A DNA stretch of 64,000 nt from Streptomyces fungicidicus. GTDB lineage: Bacteria; Actinomycetota; Actinomycetes; Streptomycetales; Streptomycetaceae. The position numbers and the translations under genes were made by a program. The notes under the pieces were generated by a model. The model saw only the letters and a list, made by a program, of their open reading frames with translations. It was not told the DNA's origin and did not search any database. Below are positions 16,774-25,431 of this stretch, piece after piece (the first letter of the stretch is position 1; each line of letters opens with the position of its first letter). The DNA is taken from assembly GCF_003665435.1 (NCBI RefSeq), contig NZ_CP023407.1:3782001-3846000 (forward strand), read 5' to 3'.

Positions 16774-17886
16774 ATGACAGCAGCAGGGAAGCACCAGGTG
16801 AGCCGCGCGGAAACCTCACGCCGAGGCAGCCGGCCGGGTCGAGCGGGCATCAGGGACGTGGCCGCCGCCGCCGGAGTCTCCATCACGACCGTCTCCGACG
16901 CCCTCAACGGCAAGGGCAGGCTCCCGGACGCCACCCGGCGCCACGTCCGCGAGGTGGCCGACCGACTGGGGTACCGCCCCTCGGCCGCCGCCCGGACGCT
17001 CCGCACCGGGAAGTCCGGACTCATCGGCCTGACCGTGACGACGTACGGGGATGAACCTTTCACCTTCACCGAGTTCGCGTACTTCGCCGAGATGGCGCGG
17101 GCCGCCACCTCCGCCGCGCTCGCCCGCGGCTACGCCCTGGTCATCCTGCCCGCGACCTCCCGCCACGACGTGTGGTCCAACGTCGCACTGGACGGCACGG
17201 TCGTCATCGACCCCTCCGACCAGGACCCGGTCGTCAGCGAACTGGTCCGCCAGGGCTTACCGGTCGTCTCCGACGGCCGCCCGGCCGGCGCGCTGCCGGT
17301 CACGGCCTGGGTCGACAACGACCACGAGGCCGCGGTCATGGGCATCCTCGACCACCTCGCCGACGCCGGCGCCCGCCGCATCGGTCTGCTCACCGGCACC
17401 ACCACCGACACGTACACCCACCTCTCGACCACCGCGTATCTGCGCTGGTGCGAGCGCGTGGGCCAGGACCCCGTCTACGAGTCCTACCCGGCGCACGATC
17501 CGCGCGCGGGCGCCGTCGCCGCCGACCGGCTGCTCGCACGCCCCGACCGCCCCGACGCCGTCTACGGCCTGTTCGACCCGAACGGCACCGACCTGCTCGC
17601 CGCCGCCCGCCGCTACGGCCTGCGCGTCCCGGACGACCTGCTGCTCGTCTGCTGCAGCGAGTCCATGGTCTACGCCAACACCGAACCCCCGGTCACCACG
17701 CTCTCCCTCAAACCGCGCCGCATCGGCACGGCGGTGATCCAGCTGCTCATCGACGCCATCGAGGGGGTCGAGTCCGACCAGCCGGTGGAGCAGGTCATAC
17801 CGACCGAACTGATCGTCCGCACCTCCTCACAGCGCCGCCCGCCGCGTACGACGGTCAGCCCGCCGAGGTCCCCGAACGGGACGTGA
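16774..17886 (+). CDS. LacI family transcriptional regulator (contains a TTA codon)
   Basis: 370 aa. Residues ~24-80 form the LacI HTH and hinge (IRDVAAAAGVSITTVSDALNG ... GYRPSAAARTL), followed by a periplasmic-binding-protein-like ligand domain to ~345. The HTH reads VSDALNG instead of the usual VSRALNG, a modest deviation. The ATG at 16774 fits the family start; upstream codons lack support. Codon 162 (17257-17259) is TTA, so full translation should need the bldA tRNA, tying this gene to development or stationary phase. The 283 bp downstream carry only imperfect hairpins. No sugar-use genes are adjacent, so the target is unknown. Confidence 0.9.
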   Translation: MTAAGKHQVSRAETSRRGSRPGRAGIRDVAAAAGVSITTVSDALNGKGRLPDATRRHVREVADRLGYRPSAAARTLRTGKSGLIGLTVTTYGDEPFTFTEFAYFAEMARAATSAALARGYALVILPATSRHDVWSNVALDGTVVIDPSDQDPVVSELVRQGLPVVSDGRPAGALPVTAWVDNDHEAAVMGILDHLADAGARRIGLLTGTTTDTYTHLSTTAYLRWCERVGQDPVYESYPAHDPRAGAVAADRLLARPDRPDAVYGLFDPNGTDLLAAARRYGLRVPDDLLLVCCSESMVYANTEPPVTTLSLKPRRIGTAVIQLLIDAIEGVESDQPVEQVIPTELIVRTSSQRRPPRTTVSPPRSPNGT

Positions 17887-18023
17887 CACACCGGTCCGAG
17901 CGGACTGGCGCCGCCCGGCCACGGAACAGGACGGGCCGGCCGCCCCGAGAGGACGGGCCGGCGACCGGCGGAGGGCGCGGGGGAACGGCGGACGAAGACC
18001 GTCCCAAACGGGGCGAAAGCCTC

Positions 18024-18052
18024 GGTGAAGCGGAGTCTCGCTCCGATTCACC
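18024..18052 (+). terminator. Possible terminator between the LacI regulator and phosphoesterase
   Basis: Stem GGTGAAGCGGAG / CTCCGATTCACC with one mismatch and a 5-nt loop, 138 bp past the regulator stop. No T-run. The same gap also holds a direct repeat GGACGGGCCGGC at 17929-17940 and 17951-17962. Confidence 0.4.
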
Positions 18053-18169
18053 ACCCCTGGGTCATCACACAGCGCGATCCGCATTCCTATGATGGGCCCA
18101 CGACACCGCGGGCCGCTGCGACCAGGCAGTCCGACGCGGTGCGGAAGCGGCGTGATGGTGGAGGGGTCG

Positions 18170-19246
18170 ATGACTCAGGGGGCCGGTCAGGGACCCGATG
18201 TGGAGCGGACGGCGACGCTGCGCGACTTCCGGGTACCCGCGTACGTCCACGAGTCCGGTCCGTACGCCCAGAGCACGCACCCCGGTGACGTCGCCCCGCC
18301 CTCCGAGGAGACCTATCCGGAGGGATACACGCCCACCCAGCGGGACCTCCCCGTCATCAATCGGGGTGACACTGTCCAGGTGACCGTCGACCCCGCGTCC
18401 GTCCCCGCTCCGCCGCCCGCCACCGGCCAGGGCCCGCTGTACGTGGTCGGCGACGTCCACGGCTACCTCGACGAGCTGATGGCCGCGCTCCGGGAGCAGG
18501 ACCTCGTCGACGCGGCGGGCAAGTGGTGCGCCGGCACCGCCCGGCTGTGGTTCCTCGGCGACTTCACCGACCGCGGCCCGGACGGCATCGGCGTGATCGA
18601 CCTCGTGATGCGGCTGTCCGCCGAGGCCGCCGCCGCGGGCGGGTACTGCAAGGCCCTGATGGGTAACCACGAGCTGCTGCTGATCGGCGCCAAGCGGTTC
18701 GGGGACACCCCCGTCAACTCCGGCGCCGGCACCGCCACCTTCCAGGCGGCCTGGCTGCTCAACGGCGGACAGAAGACCGACATGGACCGCCTCCAGGACC
18801 ACCACCTGCAGTGGATGGCCCGGCTCGACGCCGTCGAGGAGGTGGACGGCCACCTGCTGCTGCACTCCGACACCACCGCCTACCTCGACTACGGCCGCTC
18901 CATCGAGGAGGTCAACGACACCGTCCGCGAGACGATCACGCGCAACGACGCCGACGAGGTCTGGGACCTCTTCCGCAAGTTCACCAAGCGGTTCTCCTTC
19001 CGCGACGAGGGCGGCGCCGACGCGGTGCGCTCCCTGCTGGACACGTACGGCGGCACCCGGGTCGTACACGGCCACAGCCCCATTCCGTACCTGCTCGGCG
19101 AAGTCGGCTCCGAGGAGGACGAGGACGACACCGGCCCCGTGGTCACCGGACCGCACGTCTACGCCGACGGACTCGCCATCGCGATGGACGGCGGGGTCAC
19201 CATGGCCGGAAAACTGCTGGTCCAGCAACTGCCGCTGCGCGCCTGA
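18170..19246 (+). CDS. Metallophosphoesterase
   Basis: 358-aa calcineurin-like phosphoesterase. The dimetal motifs are complete and in order: GDVHG near residue 91, GDFTDRGP near 124, GNHE near 164, and VHGHSP near 304; a C-terminal VYADGLAIAMDGG is typical of PPP-type protein and nucleotide phosphatases. The first ~80 residues are a proline-rich, low-complexity leader. The ATG at 18170 follows GGAGGGG; earlier in-frame starts at 18089 and 18155 lack such a site. Substrate (phosphoprotein or dinucleotide) unknown. Confidence 0.85.
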   Translation: MTQGAGQGPDVERTATLRDFRVPAYVHESGPYAQSTHPGDVAPPSEETYPEGYTPTQRDLPVINRGDTVQVTVDPASVPAPPPATGQGPLYVVGDVHGYLDELMAALREQDLVDAAGKWCAGTARLWFLGDFTDRGPDGIGVIDLVMRLSAEAAAAGGYCKALMGNHELLLIGAKRFGDTPVNSGAGTATFQAAWLLNGGQKTDMDRLQDHHLQWMARLDAVEEVDGHLLLHSDTTAYLDYGRSIEEVNDTVRETITRNDADEVWDLFRKFTKRFSFRDEGGADAVRSLLDTYGGTRVVHGHSPIPYLLGEVGSEEDEDDTGPVVTGPHVYADGLAIAMDGGVTMAGKLLVQQLPLRA

Positions 19247-19435
19247 CGGTTCGGCGGGCCGCTACGGCGCGGCCCGCAAGCGCACCGTGCACATGCCAAT
19301 TTCGGTAAACCCCCTGTCACCGCGCGCCGTCACCGCTCTACCATCGGCTTATCCGTAGCAGGCTCCCCTCCGTTTCTGCCCGACGGCTCGTCAGCATGCC
19401 GAGCCCCAAGCCCTACGGAGCATCGGGGGATGCAC

Positions 19436-20299
19436 ATGAACAGCGTTCCGCAGCACCTGCTGAGTGAGGACCGCCAGGAATACGAGCGGATCCTCCATGC
19501 GGCGCTGCGCTCCGCACCACACCACCCGGAACTGGCCGCTGTCGGTCAGCGGCTCAACTCGGAACAACTGCGCACCATGGCGCTCAACGCCAGCGCCCTC
19601 ATCACGGCGGCCGCGGCCACCGAGTACCAGAACTACGTGAAGCTGCGCGAGGAACTGCGCCGGCCACCCGCACAGGGCACGCCGTCCGCCCGTGATTCCG
19701 GCTCCGCCGAGCCGGGCGCGAACGCGGTGGGGCTCGCCGCCACCATGGGCGAGGTCGCCGAGACCGCCGGGGCCGGCGCCGTCGCCGTCGTGGCCGTCCT
19801 GGCGCCCGTCCTGGCCGGTACCTCGGCCGCGATCTTCCTGCTGGTCGGCTACATCCTGCGGATGCTCGATCCCGGCGCCGCGTTCGCCCGGACCATGCTC
19901 ACCACGGGCTGGGTGTTCGGCGCGGTGACGGCCGTCGCCATCCTGGTCGCCGCCGTGGGCCTGCTGATCACGGCGCTGCACAACAAGCCCTCGGCGCCCG
20001 GCGGCTCGTACGACGAGCTCGACGGGGAGGTGACCCGGGCCAGGGACGCCTGGCGCGAGGCCCTGCTGGAGCGGGGGATCCTGCCGTTCCTGCGGGAGGC
20101 CCTCGCCGACCCGGCGACGGCCACCGCGCTGCAGCACACGGCCCCGCCCCCGCCGGCCGGCCGTATCCCGCACCTCGGGTACGACAGGCCGGGCTTCTCC
20201 AGCCCGGGCGAGGGCTCGGCGCGCGGCACTCGGCCGAGCTACTCCAGTCCGGACTACTCGAGCCCGGACTTCGGCGGGCCGGAGCACCAGCCGGACTAG
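19436..20299 (+). CDS. Membrane protein of unknown function
   Basis: 287 aa, no family recognised. The N-terminal ~95 residues are soluble and partly helical, followed by two or three TM segments (about 100-135 and 150-180), then a cytosolic helix with EVTRARDAWREALLERGILPFLREAL, and a Ser/Pro/Gly/Tyr-rich tail with SSPDYSSPDF-like repeats. The Ala-rich TM pair with a helical soluble segment resembles conserved Streptomyces membrane proteins with no assigned role. ATG 19436 is preferred to ATG 19430 because GGGGG sits at a proper distance from it. Monocistronic, ending in a strong hairpin. Confidence 0.7.
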   Translation: MNSVPQHLLSEDRQEYERILHAALRSAPHHPELAAVGQRLNSEQLRTMALNASALITAAAATEYQNYVKLREELRRPPAQGTPSARDSGSAEPGANAVGLAATMGEVAETAGAGAVAVVAVLAPVLAGTSAAIFLLVGYILRMLDPGAAFARTMLTTGWVFGAVTAVAILVAAVGLLITALHNKPSAPGGSYDELDGEVTRARDAWREALLERGILPFLREALADPATATALQHTAPPPPAGRIPHLGYDRPGFSSPGEGSARGTRPSYSSPDYSSPDFGGPEHQPD

Positions 20300-20324
20300 C
20301 CGGAACGGCTTGGCGGCACGTCCG

Positions 20325-20358
20325 CCGGCTCGCGCTCCGCGGCGGAGACGCGAGCCGG
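20325..20358. terminator. Bidirectional terminator
   Basis: CCGGCTCGCGCTCCG pairs with CGGAG-A-CGCGAGCCGG (15 bp, one bulge, 3-nt loop). It lies between two convergent stops (20299 and 20399). Confidence 0.8.
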
Positions 20359-20398
20359 GTGGGCGGGCCGGCCGGACGGGGCCGGCCCGACGCGGTCC

Positions 20399-21796
20399 TC
20401 AGAGGATGCCCGCCCGTCCGGCGGCCGTGATCCACTGCGGGAACTCGGAGAGCAGACGGTCGTACAGCTCCGCGTCCGGCACGGTGCCGATGTCGTCGAC
20501 GGCGAAGAAGCCGACGTTGTCGACCCGGCGCCCCGCCAGCGTGTCGAACCGCTCCAGCACGCCGTAGTTGGACTTGCCCAGCCCCACGAACTGCCAGAAC
20601 ACGGGTTCCTCCACCGCCTCACGGAGTTCGCGCTCGATCTCCTTGTTGCGGTAGACGCCGCCGTCGGAGAAGAACAGGACGAGCGTCGGAGCGGACGCGG
20701 GATTGTCCCGGACGAACGCCCGCACCTCGGCGATCACCTTCTGCTCCTCGTTCTGGATGCCCACGTCGCGCATGTCGACCTGGCTGGGGTCCAGTCCCTT
20801 CTTCCGTCCGCGCCGGAACAGGCCCACCTCCCCCACGCGCACATGCAGCCGCAGCCACTCCGGAAGCTCCCCGAGCCGCAGGTCCGGCAGCCGGGCCGGG
20901 TTCGAGGCGAACGTCCAGGCCTGCATCTCACCGTCGTCGTCCAGCTGCGCGGCGACCGCCGCCATCCGCTCCACGACATCGGCCACGACCCCCTTGGAGT
21001 ACAGGAAGGACATGGACCCGGAGGCGTCCAGCACGAGGACGACGCGCGCGACGACGTCGGCGGCGCCGTGTTTGCGCAGACTGACCGCCACCTGCTCCTT
21101 GCGCAGCGACAACCGCTTCCGCATGTCGACGGGCAGCCGCTCCTCGCCCTTGGTCAGCCGGGGGGCACCGGGACGGGAGGGGGCGGAGGCGGCGGGCGCG
21201 GCCGGTGCGGCGGGAGGAGCCGGCGGGGGCGGCGGGACCGCGGGTGCGGCGGCGGGCCGGGGCGCGTCGTCCACGGTGATGCCGAAGTCGGTGGCGAGCC
21301 CGGCGAGCCCGGAGGCGTACCCCTGCCCCACCGCCCGGAACTTCCACTTCCCCTGCCGCCGGTACAACTCGCCGCCGATGAACGCCGTCTCCGTCCCTGC
21401 CACCATGTCGAACCGGGCCAGCTCGGACCCCGTCGAGGCGTCCAGCAGCCGCAGCGCCAGACCCGGCACCTGGCCGAACGTCCCGCCGTCGGCCGACGCG
21501 CACAGCACGATCCGCTCGACCGCCGGCTCGACCGCCCCCAGATCCACCTCGATGGTGTCGCCGGCGGCACCGGCGACGCTCCGCTTCCCGAGGTGCGTCA
21601 CCGCGCCGGAGGCGTGACGGGGCTGGTTGTAGAAGACGAAGTCCGCGTCGTCCCGCACCTGCCCGGCCTCCGTGAGGAGCAGCGCGGAGGCGTCGATGTC
21701 GGGCACGCCGGACCCGGCCGCCCAAGCGAGCTCAACGCGCACCACGCGGGCATCGACGGGAAGGTTGGACCCCTTGCTCATGGAACTCGCTGTCAT
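20399..21796 (-). CDS. TerD domain - von Willebrand A domain protein
   Basis: 465 aa in three parts: an N-terminal TerD-type beta-sandwich (residues ~5-175, beginning MSKGSNLPV and including WKFRAVGQGY), an Ala/Pro linker (~185-220), and a C-terminal vWA domain (~260-460) with the MIDAS motif LDASGSMS and FFSDGGVY. This is the TerD/TerF theme of calcium-binding stress proteins seen in tellurite-resistance clusters, here as a fusion and with no other ter genes beside it. Start may be ATG 21796 or ATG 21781, where the TerD motif begins; neither has a good ribosome site. Function in Streptomyces unknown; a stress or membrane-associated chaperone role is inference. Confidence 0.85.
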   Translation of the reverse strand: MTASSMSKGSNLPVDARVVRVELAWAAGSGVPDIDASALLLTEAGQVRDDADFVFYNQPRHASGAVTHLGKRSVAGAAGDTIEVDLGAVEPAVERIVLCASADGGTFGQVPGLALRLLDASTGSELARFDMVAGTETAFIGGELYRRQGKWKFRAVGQGYASGLAGLATDFGITVDDAPRPAAAPAVPPPPPAPPAAPAAPAASAPSRPGAPRLTKGEERLPVDMRKRLSLRKEQVAVSLRKHGAADVVARVVLVLDASGSMSFLYSKGVVADVVERMAAVAAQLDDDGEMQAWTFASNPARLPDLRLGELPEWLRLHVRVGEVGLFRRGRKKGLDPSQVDMRDVGIQNEEQKVIAEVRAFVRDNPASAPTLVLFFSDGGVYRNKEIERELREAVEEPVFWQFVGLGKSNYGVLERFDTLAGRRVDNVGFFAVDDIGTVPDAELYDRLLSEFPQWITAAGRAGIL

Positions 21797-21897
21797 GGGG
21801 CCAGTCTGCCCATCCACCCCGCCGAAGGGGAGGGGCGGCCCGGCCCGGCTCCCGCAGGAGCGGCACCCCGTCACGGGCGCCGCCCCCGCGCGGCCGC

Positions 21898-23694
21898 TCA
21901 GTCGGTGAGGGGGAGATACACGCGATTGCCCGCCGCGGCGAACTCCTTCGACTTCTGCGCCATTCCCTCCTCGATCTCGGTACGGCTGCCGCCATGTTCA
22001 CGGCGGATGTCCTGGGAGATTTTCATCGAACAGAATTTCGGACCGCACATCGAGCAGAAGTGGGCCGTCTTGGCGGGTTCCGCCGGGAGGGTCTCGTCGT
22101 GGAACTCCCGTGCCGTGTCCGGGTCGAGGGCCAGGTTGAACTGGTCCTCCCACCGGAACTCGAAGCGGGCGTCGGACAGCGCGTCGTCCCACTCCTGGGC
22201 GCCCGGGTGCCCCTTGGCGAGGTCCGCGGCGTGGGCGGCGATCTTGTAGGTGATGACGCCGGTCTTGACGTCGTCGCGGTTGGGCAGGCCCAGGTGCTCC
22301 TTGGGCGTGACGTAGCAGAGCATGGCCGTGCCCCACCAGGCGATCATCGCGGCACCGATGCCGGAGGTGATGTGGTCGTACGCCGGCGCGACGTCGGTGG
22401 TCAGCGGGCCGAGCGTGTAGAACGGGGCCTCCTCGCAGATCTCCTGCTGGAGGTCGATGTTCTCCTTGATCTTGTGCATCGGGACGTGCCCCGGGCCCTC
22501 GATCATGGTCTGCACGTGGAAGCGCTTCGCGATCGTGTTGAGTTCCCCGAGCGTGCGCAGCTCCGCGAACTGCGCCTCGTCGTTGGCGTCCGCGATGGAG
22601 CCGGGCCGCAGGCCGTCGCCGAGCGAGTACGTGACGTCGTATGCGGCGAGGATCTCGCAGAGCTCCTCGAAGTGCTCGTAGAGGAACGACTCCTTGTGGT
22701 GCGCCAGACACCACGCTGCCATGATCGAGCCGCCGCGCGAGACGATGCCGGTCTTGCGGTGCGCGGTGAGCGGCACGTACGCGAGGCGCACGCCCGCGTG
22801 CACCGTCATGTAGTCCACGCCCTGCTCGGCCTGTTCGACGACCGTGTCCTTGTAGATCTCCCAGGTCAGCTCCTCGGCCCGGCCGTCGACCTTCTCCAGG
22901 GCCTGGTAGAGCGGCACGGTGCCGATGGGGACGGGGGAGTTGCGCAGCACCCACTCGCGGGTGGTGTGGATGTTGCGGCCGGTGGAGAGGTCCATGACCG
23001 TGTCGGCGCCCCAGCGGGTCGCCCAGGTCATCTTCTCGACCTCCTCCTCGATGGAGGAGGTCACCGCGGAGTTGCCGATGTTGGCGTTGACCTTCACCAG
23101 GAACCGCTTGCCGATGATCATCGGCTCGATCTCGGGGTGGTTGACGTTGGCCGGCAGCACGGCCCGGCCCGCCGCGATCTCCTCGCGGACCACTTCGGGC
23201 GCGACGTTCTCCCGGATCGCCGCGAACTCCATCTCGGGCGTGATCTCGCCGCGCCGCGCGTACGCCAGCTGCGTGACCGCCCGGCCCCCGCGGCCCCGGC
23301 GCGGCTGGCGCGGCCGGCCGGGGAAGACGGCGTCCAGATTACGCAGACCGCCGCGCGGAGAGGTGTGCCTGATCCCGTCGTCCTCGGGACGGACGGGGCG
23401 GCCCTCGTACTCCTCGGTGTCGCCGCGGGCGGTGATCCAGTTCTCCCGCAGCGGTGTCAGCCCCCGGCGGACGTCGGTGCCGACCAGCGGATCGGTGTAT
23501 GGGCCCGAAGTGTCGTACAGCGTGACCGACTGCCCGTTGGTGAGGTGCACCTGGCGGACCGGCACCCGCAGATCGGGGCGGGTGCCCTCGACGTACGCCT
23601 TGTGCCAGCCGATGGACTTCCCGGCCTCCCCGTTCTCCGACGTGCCCGTCGGGTCCTGCGTGGAGGCAGGCGTGCGTGCGTCCTTGTTGGTCAT
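21898..23694 (-). CDS. thiC: Phosphomethylpyrimidine synthase ThiC
   Basis: 598-aa radical-SAM-type enzyme that rearranges 5-aminoimidazole ribotide into HMP-phosphate, the pyrimidine half of thiamine. The C-terminal cluster motif CSMCGPKFC is complete, as are the TIM-barrel signatures VNANIGNSAV, MIEGPGHVP and GPLTTDVAPAYDHI. Start ATG 23694 follows GGGAG, which is also the 3' strand of the riboswitch P1 stem, so TPP binding should hide the ribosome site. A one-gene transcription unit. Confidence 0.97.
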   Translation of the reverse strand: MTNKDARTPASTQDPTGTSENGEAGKSIGWHKAYVEGTRPDLRVPVRQVHLTNGQSVTLYDTSGPYTDPLVGTDVRRGLTPLRENWITARGDTEEYEGRPVRPEDDGIRHTSPRGGLRNLDAVFPGRPRQPRRGRGGRAVTQLAYARRGEITPEMEFAAIRENVAPEVVREEIAAGRAVLPANVNHPEIEPMIIGKRFLVKVNANIGNSAVTSSIEEEVEKMTWATRWGADTVMDLSTGRNIHTTREWVLRNSPVPIGTVPLYQALEKVDGRAEELTWEIYKDTVVEQAEQGVDYMTVHAGVRLAYVPLTAHRKTGIVSRGGSIMAAWCLAHHKESFLYEHFEELCEILAAYDVTYSLGDGLRPGSIADANDEAQFAELRTLGELNTIAKRFHVQTMIEGPGHVPMHKIKENIDLQQEICEEAPFYTLGPLTTDVAPAYDHITSGIGAAMIAWWGTAMLCYVTPKEHLGLPNRDDVKTGVITYKIAAHAADLAKGHPGAQEWDDALSDARFEFRWEDQFNLALDPDTAREFHDETLPAEPAKTAHFCSMCGPKFCSMKISQDIRREHGGSRTEIEEGMAQKSKEFAAAGNRVYLPLTD

Positions 23695-23701
23695 GAGACC
23701 T

Positions 23702-23870
23702 ACTCCCTACGCCGGCATTACCCGGTAACAGGTTCAGCGGTCGACGCAGCGGTTTCCGTCTGCCGGCGTTCCGTGTGAAACATCACTCGACTTCGGTGAC
23801 GTTTCATGTGAAACATGGCTGGGACGGAGGTCAGCGCCCTCTCAGCCCGGTGCTCCGAGCTCCCGCGTGT
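23702..23870 (-). promoter_or_regulatory. TPP riboswitch (thi box) upstream of thiC
   Basis: Read on the bottom strand, the aptamer begins ACACGCGGGAGC, has the CTGAGAG core at about 23843-23837, and ends with GAACCTG, GGTAATGCCGGCGTAGGGAG at 23722-23703. P2/J3-2 and P4/P5 consensus elements are clear. The P3 arm is unusually long (about 100 nt between CTGAGAG and GAACCTG) and contains an 11-bp hairpin TGAAACATCAC/GTGACGTTTCA at 23776-23806 made from two parS-like repeats. The Shine-Dalgarno GGGAG is part of the closing stem, so control is probably at translation. Confidence 0.92.
23801..23814. other. parS-like site (one mismatch) within the TPP riboswitch
   Basis: GTTTCATGTGAAAC differs from parS at one central base. 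A poorer copy, GTTCCGTGTGAAAC (three mismatches), lies at 23768-23781, 33 bp away. Confidence 0.7.
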
Positions 23871-23947
23871 ACAAAAGCGCCTCCACGCTAGCGTCCTTTC
23901 TGGCGCGGTGAACAGAGGGCCCACCCCGTTCTTGCGATGATCGGGCG

Positions 23948-25366
23948 GTGACCCCGACTCAGCCTCCTCCGTTTCCACCGCCCGAACCCCCGCGCCCGCC
24001 CGGCGCGGGAGACGGCGGCGGCCACGGCCACCCGCACGGGCACGGACACAGCCACGCCCACGGCCCGGCGGCGCCCGTCTCCCAGCACCTGCGCAAGGTC
24101 ATCGCGGCGATCCTGATCCCGTTCGCGGCGGCGGTGCTGATCGGGCTCGCCGTGCTGTGGCCGGGCGGCGCCCCGGCGCACGAACGCACCGGCGTCGGCT
24201 TCGACCGGCAGACGCAGCACGCCACGGTCACCAAGGTGGTCGAGCTGAGCTGTCAGTCCGTCAACGCCTCCGGAGGCGTGCCGACCGGCGACACCTCCAC
24301 CGCGGAGGGCTCCTCCGCCCAACAGCAGGCGGACGGCACCTGCAAGAAGGCGACGATCCGTGTCGACACCGGCAAGGACAAGGGCCGTACCTTCGACGAG
24401 ATCGTGCAGCCGGACCAGTCCCGGCAGCTGAGCGAGGGCCAGAAGGTCGTCGTCGCCTACGAACCCTCGGCGCCCGACGACCTCCAGTACTCGGTCACCG
24501 ACGTGGACCGGCGCTTCCCCCTCGCGCTGCTCGCCGGCATCTTCGCGCTCGCCGTGGTGGCCGTGGGACGGCTGCGGGGCGTCATGGCGCTGGTCGCGCT
24601 GGCGATCAGCTTCCTGGTGCTCAACTTCTTCGTGCTGCCCGCCATCCTGCAGGGCTCGAACCCGCTGGTCGTGGCGGTGGTGGGGGCGAGCGCGATCATG
24701 CTGATCGCGCTGTACCTCTGCCATGGGCCGTCGGCGCGCACATCGGTGGCGGTGCTCGGCACGCTGATCTCGCTGCTGCTGATCGGCGTCCTGGGCTCGG
24801 TGTTCATCGGCTGGGCCGCGCTCACCGGCAACACCGACGACAACACCGGTCTGATCCACGGGCTGTATCCCGGTATCGACATGAGCGGTCTGCTGCTGGC
24901 CGGCGTCATCATCGGTTCGCTCGGCGTCCTCGACGACGTGACGGTGACGCAGACGTCGGCGGTCTGGGAGCTGCACGAGGCCAACCCGTCGACGGGCTGG
25001 CGCGGGCTGTACCGCGCGGGCATCCGCATCGGCCGCGACCACATCGCGTCCGTCGTCAACACGCTGGTCCTCGCCTACGCGGGCGCCGCGCTGCCGCTGC
25101 TGCTGCTGTTCTCCATCGCGCAGAGCAGCGTGGGGACGGTCGCCAACAGCGAGCTGGTCGCGGAGGAGATCGTGCGCACCCTGATCGGCTCGATCGGCCT
25201 GGTGGCCTCGGTGCCGGTGACCACGGCCCTGGCCGCACTGGTCGTCTCGGCCGACCGCCCCTCGGCACGGACACCCGGCCGGGCGGGGGCGCAGGAGGCT
25301 GCACAGGCACCGGAAGCCCGGCCTCCCACGATGCGCGGGGGCAGGGGCAGGCGCCGCAAGCGCTGA
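23948..25366 (+). CDS. YibE/F family membrane protein
   Basis: 472 aa. The cytosolic N-terminus (1-45) is Pro-rich and then His-rich (HGHPHGHGHSHAHG), a possible metal-binding tail. A TM at ~52-70 is followed by an extracytoplasmic domain with two Cys (about 100 and 132) and then seven or so TM helices (~195-430). The family signature GVLDDVTVTQTSAVWEL is present near 325. In Gram-positive bacteria YibE/F proteins are membrane proteins of unknown function. GTG 23948 has no clear ribosome site. Divergent from thiC. Confidence 0.85.
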   Translation: MTPTQPPPFPPPEPPRPPGAGDGGGHGHPHGHGHSHAHGPAAPVSQHLRKVIAAILIPFAAAVLIGLAVLWPGGAPAHERTGVGFDRQTQHATVTKVVELSCQSVNASGGVPTGDTSTAEGSSAQQQADGTCKKATIRVDTGKDKGRTFDEIVQPDQSRQLSEGQKVVVAYEPSAPDDLQYSVTDVDRRFPLALLAGIFALAVVAVGRLRGVMALVALAISFLVLNFFVLPAILQGSNPLVVAVVGASAIMLIALYLCHGPSARTSVAVLGTLISLLLIGVLGSVFIGWAALTGNTDDNTGLIHGLYPGIDMSGLLLAGVIIGSLGVLDDVTVTQTSAVWELHEANPSTGWRGLYRAGIRIGRDHIASVVNTLVLAYAGAALPLLLLFSIAQSSVGTVANSELVAEEIVRTLIGSIGLVASVPVTTALAALVVSADRPSARTPGRAGAQEAAQAPEARPPTMRGGRGRRRKR

Positions 25367-25397
25367 GGTCCGCGGGGCGGGCGCAGCCCGCTGAAGC

Positions 25398-25428
25398 GTT
25401 CCGCCACCGGTCACCCGGCCGGCGGAAC
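25398..25428. terminator. Bidirectional terminator between YibE/F and ssgA
   Basis: Stem GTTCCGCC/GGCGGAAC extended inward by CCGG/CCGG; ends 4 bp from the ssgA stop and 32 bp after the YibE/F stop. Confidence 0.75.
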
Positions 25429-25431
25429 TCC

